NCBI GenBank assembly: GCA_030586155.1
Contig: CP130741.1
Coordinates: forward strand, 1,358,680 to 1,422,679
DNA from: Eubacteriaceae bacterium ES3
Lineage (GTDB): Bacteria > Bacillota > Clostridia > Eubacteriales > Eubacteriaceae
Direction of reading: 5' to 3'
DNA: 64,000 bases
The notes under the pieces: generated by a model
Databases searched by the model: none
Told to the model about the DNA's origin: nothing
What the model saw: the letters and a program-made list of their open reading frames with translations, nothing else
Position numbers and translations under genes: made by a program
Shown here: one piece after another, positions 35,433 through 43,728 of the stretch
Position numbering within the stretch: the stretch's first letter is position 1
Layout: each line of letters begins with the position of its first letter

Positions 35433-37567
35433 AGAAAAAGGTTTGTCTTTTTATCATTTTAGTTTTGTCATTCCTGTTAACTGGCTGTTTTTCTGAGGAA
35501 ATCTCAGATGGTGAAATGTATCGGCAATCAGGGATAGACACTTCTATTGCTAGAAGTACAGAAATGGCGCTTGGAGATGATGGCGGTTTGTCGATTGAAC
35601 GGGTTTCAAGAAATGAAATAGTTAGTATGGGAGATCCAGATACCTGGACTATTTTTGTGTATATGTGCGGAACAGATCTGGAAAGTGATTCAGGTCTTGC
35701 AACTACAGATTTACAGGAAATGATGGATGGAACATCCAACAAAAATGTTCGTTATATCGTCCAAACAGGCGGTACTTATTATTGGGATAATAATTTAGTT
35801 GATGAATCTATGAATCAACGGTTTCTGATTCAGAACCAGGATATTCAACTGATTGAAGAATCAGATTTGACTAATATGGCCAGTTCAGCAACACTAAGTG
35901 ATTTTCTCAATTGGGGTGTTGCTAATTATCCGGCAGAAAATATGGGGCTGATTTTTTGGAATCATGGTGGTGGCAGTATTGCTGGAGTCTGCTTTGATGA
36001 GTTGAATGAATATGATAGTTTAACTCTGTTAGAGATCGAAAATTCGCTGGCTTCAGTCTATCCTAATATGACCGACTCATTTGAATTTATTGGATTTGAT
36101 GCCTGCCTGATGGGGACCGTTGAGACGGCTAACATTTTGGCACCCCATGCCCGTTATCTTTACGGTTCGGAAGAATTGGAGCCAGGTGAAGGTTGGGATT
36201 ATACTGCAATTGGAAATGCCATTGGAGCTGATACTGGTCAGACTGGCGCCCAATTAGGAGTGACAGTAGTTGATTCATTTTATGATAATTGCGTGAAGAC
36301 AGAAAGCGAATCAGAGGCGACCCTTTCCTGTATCGATCTTTCAAAAATTGATGAGCTGATTTACGCGTTTAATACGGTAGCAGAAAATGTTTATGCAGGG
36401 AGCGATGACAGCAACTCTTTATCGGCAATTATAAAAGGTTTCACCTCGGCAGAAAATTACGGAGGGAACAATAAGTCAGAAGGCTATACTAATATGGTGG
36501 ATCTGGGGGCAATTCTGGAGAATATTTCAGGAACTGTTCCTGGTACAGATCAGGCCCTATCAGCTTTGGATGACTGTGTTGTTTATATGAAAAACGGCAG
36601 TAATAAGCCTGATGCTCACGGACTGGCAATTTACTATCCATTATCGATTCAGGGAACTATGGAACTAGGGATTTTTAAAGATATCTGTATCAGTCCATAT
36701 TATATGACCTTTGTTGATAAAATGGCATATGCAAATGATACAAACGGGATTTTAACAGCTTATAATGATTCGGGTTGGTTGGGTAGTGAATCTCCTTACT
36801 GGGGAAGTGGCTATTCAGAAACTATTGATGATTCCTATTGGTCTGGTTATAGCTATGAAGATGTTGAGACCTATAATTTTGATGAAAATAGTTCAGTGGT
36901 TACGTTTGCCAGTGAACCAGCACTTAATGAGTATGGAATGTATGCTTTTGCCATTACGCCTAATACGCTGGATTATATTGATGCAGTTTATTGTGATGTC
37001 TTTATGGATATGCCTGATGATGAAACGATACTCGAACTAGGCTTGGATGATAATGTTACAGCTGACTGGTATACCGGTGAATTTGAAGATAATTTCAGTG
37101 GATACTGGTTCGCTTTACCCGATTGGCAACCGCTTGCTACTTACATTGTGGAACAGGGTGATACTTACAACATTTATACATCGCCGGTCATGGTAAATGG
37201 AGAAGACACTAATCTGCGTATTAGACTCGATTTCTATGACGATGGAGACTATGTGATTCAGATTATTGGAACTTGGGATGGGATTGACCCGGAAACTGGA
37301 CAGTCAGCCCGAGAAATCCAGAAGCTCAAAACGGGTGATGTAATTATTCCCCTGTATGATGCCTATACCTACGATGGTGATTATGATGGTCAATATGTGG
37401 GATACGAATATGTATTTGACAACGACCCAATTATTTATGAGGAACTGTTACCAGAAGGTGATTATTACTATTCCTTCCAGATTGACGATATTTTTGGTGG
37501 ATCACTTTATACTGATTTTGAAGTATTTAATGTTGACGCTTATGGGGAAATCTACTTTTATGAATAA
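35429..37567 (+). CDS. Clostripain-family (C11) cysteine peptidase lipoprotein
   Basis: 712 aa. Lipoprotein signal with lipobox LTGC (Cys20). The C11 fold has catalytic His179 in IFWNHGGGS and Cys226 in IGFDACLMGT. Beyond about residue 450 there is a long acidic, Tyr/Asp-rich beta region (many GDYDGQY/DDGDY stretches) that could bind calcium. Surface-anchored, Arg-directed protease by family knowledge; specificity not proven here. Starts within the ybaK stop codon. No terminator visible downstream. Confidence 0.9.
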   Translation: MKKKVCLFIILVLSFLLTGCFSEEISDGEMYRQSGIDTSIARSTEMALGDDGGLSIERVSRNEIVSMGDPDTWTIFVYMCGTDLESDSGLATTDLQEMMDGTSNKNVRYIVQTGGTYYWDNNLVDESMNQRFLIQNQDIQLIEESDLTNMASSATLSDFLNWGVANYPAENMGLIFWNHGGGSIAGVCFDELNEYDSLTLLEIENSLASVYPNMTDSFEFIGFDACLMGTVETANILAPHARYLYGSEELEPGEGWDYTAIGNAIGADTGQTGAQLGVTVVDSFYDNCVKTESESEATLSCIDLSKIDELIYAFNTVAENVYAGSDDSNSLSAIIKGFTSAENYGGNNKSEGYTNMVDLGAILENISGTVPGTDQALSALDDCVVYMKNGSNKPDAHGLAIYYPLSIQGTMELGIFKDICISPYYMTFVDKMAYANDTNGILTAYNDSGWLGSESPYWGSGYSETIDDSYWSGYSYEDVETYNFDENSSVVTFASEPALNEYGMYAFAITPNTLDYIDAVYCDVFMDMPDDETILELGLDDNVTADWYTGEFEDNFSGYWFALPDWQPLATYIVEQGDTYNIYTSPVMVNGEDTNLRIRLDFYDDGDYVIQIIGTWDGIDPETGQSAREIQKLKTGDVIIPLYDAYTYDGDYDGQYVGYEYVFDNDPIIYEELLPEGDYYYSFQIDDIFGGSLYTDFEVFNVDAYGEIYFYE

Positions 37568-37850
37568 TAAAATTAGTTTCAAGACTAAAAGTTGTGAATA
37601 ATTGGCAAGATTGCGGTCAAACGACTTTGATAGTCACAAATTAAATCAATTTAATGCTGGAAATGATTATAAAATACGTTCTAAGCGATTTATTAGCCGG
37701 AAATGATTATTGTTGCGAAACAGAGAACAGGATATCAGCTGTTTATTCTGAAAGTAAGACTTGATCATGACCGGCTTTTTGTCATGAGCGTTAACTTTTC
37801 AAACACGCGGGTAAAAGTTTTATAATTAAAAGTTTATAAGAGGAGAGAAA

Positions 37851-39626
37851 ATGAAAGCATTGATGAGAATTACAGAAAAGTTTCATAGTCTATTTACTGC
37901 GATTTTTCGTTATCCTCTTGGATTGACATTTTTTTTCTTGGCATCCGTCGTAAACTTTTGGTCGATTGAAAACGAAAGTGATAATCTTTACCTTTTTTTT
38001 ACATTTCTGATTGGTGCATTTTGGGGCATTGTTATGGAAGCTGTTTGGGAGCGTTTCTTTAAGAAGTTACAATTGAGACTGCTGCTAAATGGTCTGGCTA
38101 TTATATCTGCATTAGTTTATTATTTTCTTGTAATCAGTCGTTTCAGTTCTAATCCAGAAACTCAAATCCGCACTATCGTAGCAGTCTTTGTACTATTTAT
38201 GGCTTTTATTTGGATTCCAACTATTCGCAATCCTAAGGAGGACTTTAACCAGCGTTTTATGGCAGTCTTTAAATTATTTTTTTCAACACTGCTATTTTCC
38301 GGTGTACTTTTAATTGGAATGTTTTTAATTGTAGCAGCAATAGATATTTTATTGTTTTCGCTACCTGAGACTGTCTATCTGCACATTTTAAATTTGATTG
38401 GAATGATCTTCTCACCAATGTTTTTTTTGGCTTCCATTCCATTTTATGATGGAGCATTAAAAGTAAACATTTCAGCAGAAAGGCGGGAATTCTTGCAAGT
38501 AAATACCTCAAAAGCTTTTCAAATTCCACGATTCCTGGAAATTCTTCTTTCCTATGTAGTGATACCGTTACTTACTTTATATACATTTATTTTGCTGATT
38601 TACATCGCCATCAATGTAAGAGCAGAATTTTGGCAGGACAACCTTCTGGAGCCGATGCTGGTTGGATTCTCGATTACAGTCATTTTTGTCTATTTTCTGG
38701 TCAGCCAAATTGAAAATAAATTTACCGTTTTATATCGAAAAGTTTTCCCCATGCTGTTAGTTCCGATTGCAATTTTTCAGATTATTGCTTCCGCATGGAA
38801 GATTCAGGATACGGGAATTACGTTTACACGTTATGATGTGATTCTCTATGGTATTTTTGCGGTAATTGCTGGAGTACTTTTTAATATTATGCCAATAAGA
38901 AAAAATGGATATGTATGCGCGTTACTAATCATATTTCTGATGATATCCATCATTCCACCATTTGATGCTTTTACTGTCTCAAGAAAAAGCCAAACTAGTC
39001 GTCTTGTCTCAGTACTAAATGAAAATCAGATGCTGACAGATGGTATGATTATTCCAAATTCGCAGGTTAACGAAGATGACCAGAGGACGGTCGCTTCGGC
39101 GACTGAATACCTATGGTCGATGGGCTATAGTGCTGAGATTGATTTTCTAGGAGAAAATTTTAATTTTTACAGTGACTTTTATGAAATTTTTGGTTTTAAT
39201 GCGATTGAGAAAAGCGAGGAAGAAAACTTATTTTTAAGTCTTAACCAGGAAGAACCCATCAACATTAATAGCTATGATCAACTTATGATGATCCATATCT
39301 ATCAGTCACAAAGTTTTGAATTTGAAAAAGACGGAAGAATATACCGTTTAGTTTTGGATTCAGATTTAAGCCCGGGAACACTGAAACTTTATGATAAATC
39401 TGGAAATGAGATTCAGATAATTGAGATGATTAAGGTGTTTAAGACTCTTGTAACTGAGGACGATGTTGTAAACAGCAAAAATCTTCTTTCGCCGGAAGAG
39501 GTAACAGTTGTTTTTGAAAATGAACAGTCAACTATTTCCTTTATTCCTATTTTTCTTGAAGTTGAAGGAAGTCAAGATGATAGTAACTATTATGGAGATT
39601 TTTATGTGCTGGTGAAGGTCAAATAG
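37851..39626 (+). CDS. DUF4153 multi-pass membrane protein
   Basis: 591 aa: about 11-12 hydrophobic helices over residues 15-390, then an extracytoplasmic C-terminal region of about 190 residues (SRKSQTSRL onward) ending in a soluble beta-rich tail. Matches the DUF4153 family of unknown function. GAGGAG site before ATG 37851. The 283-bp gap upstream (37568-37850) holds two near-identical GGAAATGATTAT boxes (about 37661 and 37698) but no gene. Closed by a terminator. Confidence 0.78.
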   Translation: MKALMRITEKFHSLFTAIFRYPLGLTFFFLASVVNFWSIENESDNLYLFFTFLIGAFWGIVMEAVWERFFKKLQLRLLLNGLAIISALVYYFLVISRFSSNPETQIRTIVAVFVLFMAFIWIPTIRNPKEDFNQRFMAVFKLFFSTLLFSGVLLIGMFLIVAAIDILLFSLPETVYLHILNLIGMIFSPMFFLASIPFYDGALKVNISAERREFLQVNTSKAFQIPRFLEILLSYVVIPLLTLYTFILLIYIAINVRAEFWQDNLLEPMLVGFSITVIFVYFLVSQIENKFTVLYRKVFPMLLVPIAIFQIIASAWKIQDTGITFTRYDVILYGIFAVIAGVLFNIMPIRKNGYVCALLIIFLMISIIPPFDAFTVSRKSQTSRLVSVLNENQMLTDGMIIPNSQVNEDDQRTVASATEYLWSMGYSAEIDFLGENFNFYSDFYEIFGFNAIEKSEEENLFLSLNQEEPININSYDQLMMIHIYQSQSFEFEKDGRIYRLVLDSDLSPGTLKLYDKSGNEIQIIEMIKVFKTLVTEDDVVNSKNLLSPEEVTVVFENEQSTISFIPIFLEVEGSQDDSNYYGDFYVLVKVK

Positions 39627-39678
39627 AATTGTATTCGATGGCGACAGACTTTTAACTAATTAAAAATTTCAGCGACGA

Positions 39679-39707
39679 CACGTATCAAACAATGATACGT
39701 GCCGTTT
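39679..39707 (+). terminator. Terminator after the DUF4153 gene
   Basis: CACGTATC (39679-39686)/GATACGTG (39694-39701), 7-nt loop, followed by CCGTTTTTA. Confidence 0.75.
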
Positions 39708-39746
39708 TTACTTATCGGCAAATATTATAAGTTTAAAATAAATGTT

Positions 39747-39754
39747 TTACAATT
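39747..39754. repeat. Target-site duplication, IS256-family copy 2 (left)
   Basis: TTACAATT, repeated exactly at 41109-41116. Confidence 0.9.
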
Positions 39755-41108
39755 GATAAAGTCCGTATAATGGTGTAAAAAGAAAATGAGCCAAGAGCTC
39801 AAACCTCGGTTAAAATAAAAGTACCACCCAATACCTAATCGAGGAGATGAACAAATGGCTCAATTAAATATTACACTGGACACAGAACTTTTGCACGGAC
39901 TTTTTACAAAAGATTCCCGGGATGAGGCTTTTTCAAAGCTTCTGGAAACAATTCTTAACCAGGTGCTTGTAGCGCAATCGGCTGAGCAACTTGGTGCTGA
40001 ACGCTATGAGCGATGCGAGGATCGGACAGCTTACCGTAACGGTTTTAGGGATCGTGAATTAACAACGCGAATCGGTGGTATCACCCTGCGGATCCCTCGT
40101 CATCGTAACGGCGAATTCAGCACGACGATGTTTCAGCGCTACCAGCGGAGCGAGCAGGCTCTGATGCTGGCAATGATCGAAATGGTCATTAATGGGGTTT
40201 CAACCCGCAAAATCGAAAACATTACAGAAGAACTTTGTGGCCAGAGCTTTTCAAAATCAACAGTTTCAAAGCTGTGTGAAAATCTGGATCCGGTAGTAAA
40301 CGGTTTTCGTAACCGAACGCTTGAAAAGCATTATCCATTTATAATTGTGGATGCTTTATATCTCAAAGTTCGCGAAGACAGCAGAGTCCGGTCAAAAGGT
40401 CTATTGGTAGCAACCGCAGTCAACGAAAATGGCAATCGTGAAGTAATTGGTTTTCAGCTGAATGATACCGAAACAGAATCAAGCTGGGGAGATTTTTTTC
40501 AAAATCTCAAAGAGCGTGGTCTGACAGCCGTTGATCTGATAGTATCCGATAATCACAAAGGACTTGTAAATGCGATTAAAAAACATTTTCAGGGATCCAC
40601 CTGGCAGAGATGCCAGACACATTTCTCAAGAAATGTACTGGATAAAACGCCCAAAAATCAGCAGTCCGAATTGAAATCCTATCTGAAACGCATCTACAAT
40701 GCAGTAAATATTGAAGATGCCCGCAACCTGCTGAAAGACACACTGAGACATTTTGAATCCAAAGCACCAAAAGCGATTGAAATACTCGAAGAAGGTTTTG
40801 ATGATGTGATGGCTGTAATGAGTCTTCCTGAGAAATACCGGAAAAGACTGCGCACAACCAACAGTATCGAACGACTCAACGAGGAAATCAGGCGTCGTGA
40901 TCGCGTGATCCGCATTTATCCCAACGAAAAATCGGTTATCCGTTTACTGGGTGCGCTGCTTATGGAACAGGATGAAAAATGGTCTTCCGGCAGAAAATAT
41001 CTGGATATGCAGGATTACTATGAATTTTTAAAAGAACAGACGGCTGCTGTTTCATCAGCAGCCTAGTTAAACCCACCGAGGTTTTTACACACTATTTTGG
41101 ACTTGACT
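39755..41108 (+). mobile_element. IS256-family insertion sequence, copy 2, 1354 bp
   Basis: Same element as 28531-29884 in the opposite orientation: begins GATAAAGTCCGTATAATGG, ends CACTATTTTGGACTTGACT, flanked by the 8-bp duplication TTACAATT. Different target duplications at the two copies show two separate transposition events rather than one composite transposon. Confidence 0.95.
39855..41066 (+). CDS. IS256-family (Mutator-type) transposase, copy 2
   Basis: 403 aa, identical in protein sequence to copy 1, with the same intact DDE residues (VDALYLK, VSDNHKG, NSIERLNEE). GAGGAG site before ATG 39855. Confidence 0.96.
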   Translation: MAQLNITLDTELLHGLFTKDSRDEAFSKLLETILNQVLVAQSAEQLGAERYERCEDRTAYRNGFRDRELTTRIGGITLRIPRHRNGEFSTTMFQRYQRSEQALMLAMIEMVINGVSTRKIENITEELCGQSFSKSTVSKLCENLDPVVNGFRNRTLEKHYPFIIVDALYLKVREDSRVRSKGLLVATAVNENGNREVIGFQLNDTETESSWGDFFQNLKERGLTAVDLIVSDNHKGLVNAIKKHFQGSTWQRCQTHFSRNVLDKTPKNQQSELKSYLKRIYNAVNIEDARNLLKDTLRHFESKAPKAIEILEEGFDDVMAVMSLPEKYRKRLRTTNSIERLNEEIRRRDRVIRIYPNEKSVIRLLGALLMEQDEKWSSGRKYLDMQDYYEFLKEQTAAVSSAA

Positions 41109-41116
41109 TTACAATT
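41109..41116. repeat. Target-site duplication, IS256-family copy 2 (right)
   Basis: TTACAATT, identical to 39747-39754. Confidence 0.9.
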
Positions 41117-41274
41117 GAAACGTGATCATTTAGAAAAATTATATGATGATAGAAAGAGGGATGGTTATAACTTTAATAGAGATAAAAAGCTGAAAATGTC
41201 ACTAAATTGACATAGTATACATGTAATATTAAATTAATCAAAGAAACAAAAAGTGATGTGAAAGGAGAATTATC

Positions 41275-41823
41275 ATGAAAAAGAAGCTATTTGTTTTAAT
41301 TGTTGTATTTTCGTTGCTACTTGGCACAGCTGGATTTGTGATGGCAGAAGAAAATAGTTATGGAGCTGAAGGGGCTTTAGCAGATCAGGATCTAACGCTC
41401 GAAGAAATGCTAATTTATTCAATACAAGATGAGTACATAGCTGAAGCTGAATATAAACAAATCATTAGTACATTTGGTTCTGTGAAACCATATACCAATA
41501 TTGTCTTGGCTGAAGGTCAACATATTGCAGCACTGGAACCTTTGTTTGAAGCTAATTGTTTTTCGATTCCAATTAATGATGCAACTAATAGAGTTGTGGT
41601 TCCTGCATCTTTACCAGACGGCTATCAGGTTGGAGTTTCTGCAGAAATTAACAATATTGCAATGTACGATAAGTTTTTAGCCCAAGATCTTCCTGACGAT
41701 GTCCGTTCCGTTTTTGAATCACTGAAAGCTGCGTCAGAAAATCACCTGAGTGCTTTCCAAAAGAATCTTGATAGAAGTACAAGCATCCAGACAACTAGTT
41801 CCAGCAGAGGAAGACGTTTTTAG
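41275..41823 (+). CDS. Exported DUF2202 ferritin-like protein
   Basis: 182 aa. Signal peptide ending FVMAEEN (about 1-24), then a four-helix bundle of the DUF2202 family. Ferritin-like acidic/His residues recur: EEMLIYSIQDEYIAEAEY, LAEGQHIAALE and SENHLSAFQ, giving E-x2-H motifs suitable for a di-metal site. Short Ser/Thr-rich C-terminus. Likely extracytoplasmic metal or redox protein; function unproven. AAAGGAG site before ATG 41275. Single gene closed by a terminator. Confidence 0.83.
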   Translation: MKKKLFVLIVVFSLLLGTAGFVMAEENSYGAEGALADQDLTLEEMLIYSIQDEYIAEAEYKQIISTFGSVKPYTNIVLAEGQHIAALEPLFEANCFSIPINDATNRVVVPASLPDGYQVGVSAEINNIAMYDKFLAQDLPDDVRSVFESLKAASENHLSAFQKNLDRSTSIQTTSSSRGRRF

Positions 41824-41843
41824 TTAATGATTAGAATGAAAAA

Positions 41844-41876
41844 AAAGCTCCGATTTATATAATAAATCGGGGCTTT
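41844..41876 (+). terminator. Terminator after the DUF2202 gene
   Basis: 15-bp stem AAAGCTCCGATTTAT (41844-41858) with ATAAATCGGGGCTTT (41862-41876), one G-T wobble, 3-nt loop. Confidence 0.8.
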
Positions 41877-41901
41877 CTTAGTCAGACATCACCAAAAACG
41901 A

Positions 41902-41920
41902 CGCGAAAATACGTTTCGCG
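41902..41920. repeat. CGCGAAA...TTTCGCG palindrome
   Basis: CGCGAAA (41902-41908), ATACG, TTTCGCG (41914-41920). It has no T-tract and lies just past a terminator. A closely related core forms the terminator at 58113-58147 and a sister palindrome at 46270-46299. Confidence 0.55.
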
Positions 41921-42050
41921 ACAATATAAGAATTTGTTTTATTTATGAATAGTGGTTGGGAACAAATCAAATTTCATGATTGCTAAATAAATGAAATGAT
42001 CATATAATTATACAAGTCCAATTCCATTTATATTTGCTGAAGGAGAAAAA

Positions 42051-42407
42051 ATGGTTGATTATTTAGTAGTTTTTAGTGGACTTTTTACGCTGATATCTCT
42101 TGCTGAAATAAAAGGTTCAATATTGAGACTTGAGAAAGGCATCAAATGGTCAAATATGTTTGTCGCAATCGGATTTTTTTTGATCTGTTTATCACAAAGT
42201 AGTTTTTTGCTGGATTTTGTGTTAGCTAACTATTTCTTCGGTCTGATTACCTTGATTTTTAATTTTGGAATAGTTTTTTTTATTTTAGGTTTATTTGTTC
42301 TGTTTATCTTCATGATGAATGACTATTTTTATAAATATTCACCTTATGTGTTTATCATTGGATTAAGTTTAATCCTTATCTATTTTCAGGTTATGCTAGC
42401 ATTTTAA
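42051..42407 (+). CDS. Small four-helix membrane protein, hypothetical
   Basis: 118 aa, four predicted membrane helices with a short cytoplasmic loop (EIKGSILRLEKGIKW). No family recognised. Good AAGGAG site before ATG 42051 and its own downstream terminator, so probably a real monocistronic gene. Confidence 0.65.
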   Translation: MVDYLVVFSGLFTLISLAEIKGSILRLEKGIKWSNMFVAIGFFLICLSQSSFLLDFVLANYFFGLITLIFNFGIVFFILGLFVLFIFMMNDYFYKYSPYVFIIGLSLILIYFQVMLAF

Positions 42408-42421
42408 TCGTTTTTTAAACT

Positions 42422-42453
42422 ACTGGAGGCAGTTTTTGCTTCCGGTTTTTTTT
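42422..42453 (+). terminator. Terminator after the small membrane protein gene
   Basis: ACTGGAGGCA (42422-42431)/TGCTTCCGGT (42437-42446) with two G-T pairs, followed by T8. Confidence 0.8.
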
Positions 42454-42494
42454 GAAATGAAACACCCTTTGTGTAAAAGGGATTTCAAACATGT

Positions 42495-43043
42495 TTATTG
42501 TTCATATTTCTTTTTCAGAAGTGTAAGTAGTTTTTTATAGCCTAAATCTGCTCCCAAGATGTATTTATTACTTTCAAAGTCAATAAATGGTCGGCTTTTT
42601 TCTAATAAGAGATGTTCCATTTTCAATGCTTCTTCTTTTGACTGAAGACGATCTGAAGGATCGTAGTCATCAACGCTATTAAGATGCAAAAAAACGCCGA
42701 TTGACTGATATTGAGTGGCGACATCACGTATTAAGTTTTCCAGTGATTCGGCAATAAAAGAATTTGTATTATAATAAATTGAATTTTCGATAGGGGAATC
42801 AGTAATGATAATGTCAACTTTTCCCATGAGTCTAAAAATTCGAAAATGCTGATTTCCGAAAATATAAAGCTGATCAGCCAGGGCTACAGTGTTATTTTCA
42901 TAAACCAGATCTTTGGCATATTCAGTGACCAATTCGCAGCGATATCCATCCTGCTTAAATCTGGAAAATAGATAGGCGGCACTCGTACTTTTTCCAGCGC
43001 AGGGTGCTCCAAACAAATTGATAATAACAGTATTTCTTTTCAT
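42495..43043 (-). CDS. P-loop kinase-like ATP-binding protein
   Basis: 182 aa with Walker A FGAPCAGKSTSAAYL (about residues 11-25), a DSPIENSIYY lid/base segment and a C-terminal KKLLTLLKKKYEQ helix. It resembles the NadR/T4-type small nucleotide-kinase folds grouped as AAA_28. Catalysis and substrate unknown. Solitary on the minus strand, GGAGC site before ATG 43043. Similar proteins are found in both phages and bacterial chromosomes. Confidence 0.75.
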   Translation of the reverse strand: MKRNTVIINLFGAPCAGKSTSAAYLFSRFKQDGYRCELVTEYAKDLVYENNTVALADQLYIFGNQHFRIFRLMGKVDIIITDSPIENSIYYNTNSFIAESLENLIRDVATQYQSIGVFLHLNSVDDYDPSDRLQSKEEALKMEHLLLEKSRPFIDFESNKYILGADLGYKKLLTLLKKKYEQ

Positions 43044-43310
43044 AAAGCTCCTTCAAAAATCTAGAATATAAAATCATTCAAACATAAATATTTTATTTTC
43101 GTATTTATTTTTCGATATCGTAATAAGATTATTATCAAGAAAAATTATGGATAATTTGAAAATCATACAAATGCAAATTAATTATAAATAATGTTTCGCG
43201 TTCTAGTTGCCAGCTCATTAGCAATGGTATGTTTATTTACGAAAATACAAACGTAAAACGATATATGTAAACGATAAAAACATCAATATGTATTAATTTA
43301 CTAAAATGTA

Positions 43311-43339
43311 TTGACAATATGGGCATAGTCTCTTATACT
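43311..43339 (+). promoter_or_regulatory. Consensus sigma-A promoter of the GPH transporter gene
   Basis: TTGACA (43311-43316), exactly 17 bp, TATACT (43334-43339). Predicted start near 43346. Confidence 0.82.
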
Positions 43340-43347
43340 ATCATTAA

Positions 43348-43363
43348 ATTAAGCATGCTTAAT
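43348..43363. promoter_or_regulatory. Operator-like palindrome at the transcription start
   Basis: ATTAAGCATGCTTAAT, a perfect 16-bp palindrome covering about +3 to +18 of the predicted transcript. Position is right for a repressor that blocks initiation or escape. Regulator unknown. Confidence 0.65.
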
Positions 43364-43484
43364 CAAAAGTCATTATTAAACATTGAAGAATTTAGACAAA
43401 TTCCAGGAGGTGATTAAAAAAACGTTTTCAAAGCATTTGCTAAATGCAAAACCAATTCGGCAATTATTTTTTTAGAAAGCCATC

Positions 43485-43631
43485 ATGGGCAACCTTAAAA
43501 AACAAGACAGAAATCATTTGGTCATTATTATTACTGCCATTGCAGTGGCAGCTGACCGATCCCTGTCCCGTTCGCATTACTATTATACTTCATTTTTGAT
43601 CAATTTTCCAGCTACTAACGAACACAAGTGA
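43485..43631 (+). CDS. Possible 48-aa leader peptide
   Basis: ATG at 43485 opens 48 codons, starting MGNLKKQDRNHLVIIITAIA and ending FPATNEHK, lying inside the long transporter leader. The central part is hydrophobic. The ribosome site (AGAAAG) is poor and there is no recognised homology, so this may be chance. Confidence 0.25.
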   Translation: MGNLKKQDRNHLVIIITAIAVAADRSLSRSHYYYTSFLINFPATNEHK

Positions 43632-43728
43632 TTTAATAGTAAATGTTATCTTCTTGCCGATAAATATTTTTCAATAGACCTTTGCCAATTGATTTTACTT
43701 TGAAAAATTTTATGAATGGAGAAAACAC

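Larger units (their letters stand above)
43044..43728 (+). other. 685-bp intergenic region with promoter, operator-like palindrome and long leader
   Basis: From 43044 to 43310 nothing recognisable is seen. A consensus promoter (43311-43339) and a 16-bp palindrome (43348-43363) follow, then a leader of about 380 nt before the GPH transporter. The leader contains a GGAGGTG motif at 43406-43412 and a possible 48-codon reading frame, suggesting post-initiation control. Confidence 0.55.

Noticed and set aside
37568-37850. Gene or structured RNA between the clostripain-type and DUF4153 genes
   Set aside because: Only two short GGAAATGATTAT direct repeats and weak hairpins are visible; nothing coding.
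28531-41108. Composite transposon bounded by the two IS256-family copies
   Set aside because: Each copy has its own distinct perfect 8-bp target duplication, so they arrived separately. The segment between shows no shared cargo logic. It could still be mobilised together, but that is not how it formed.
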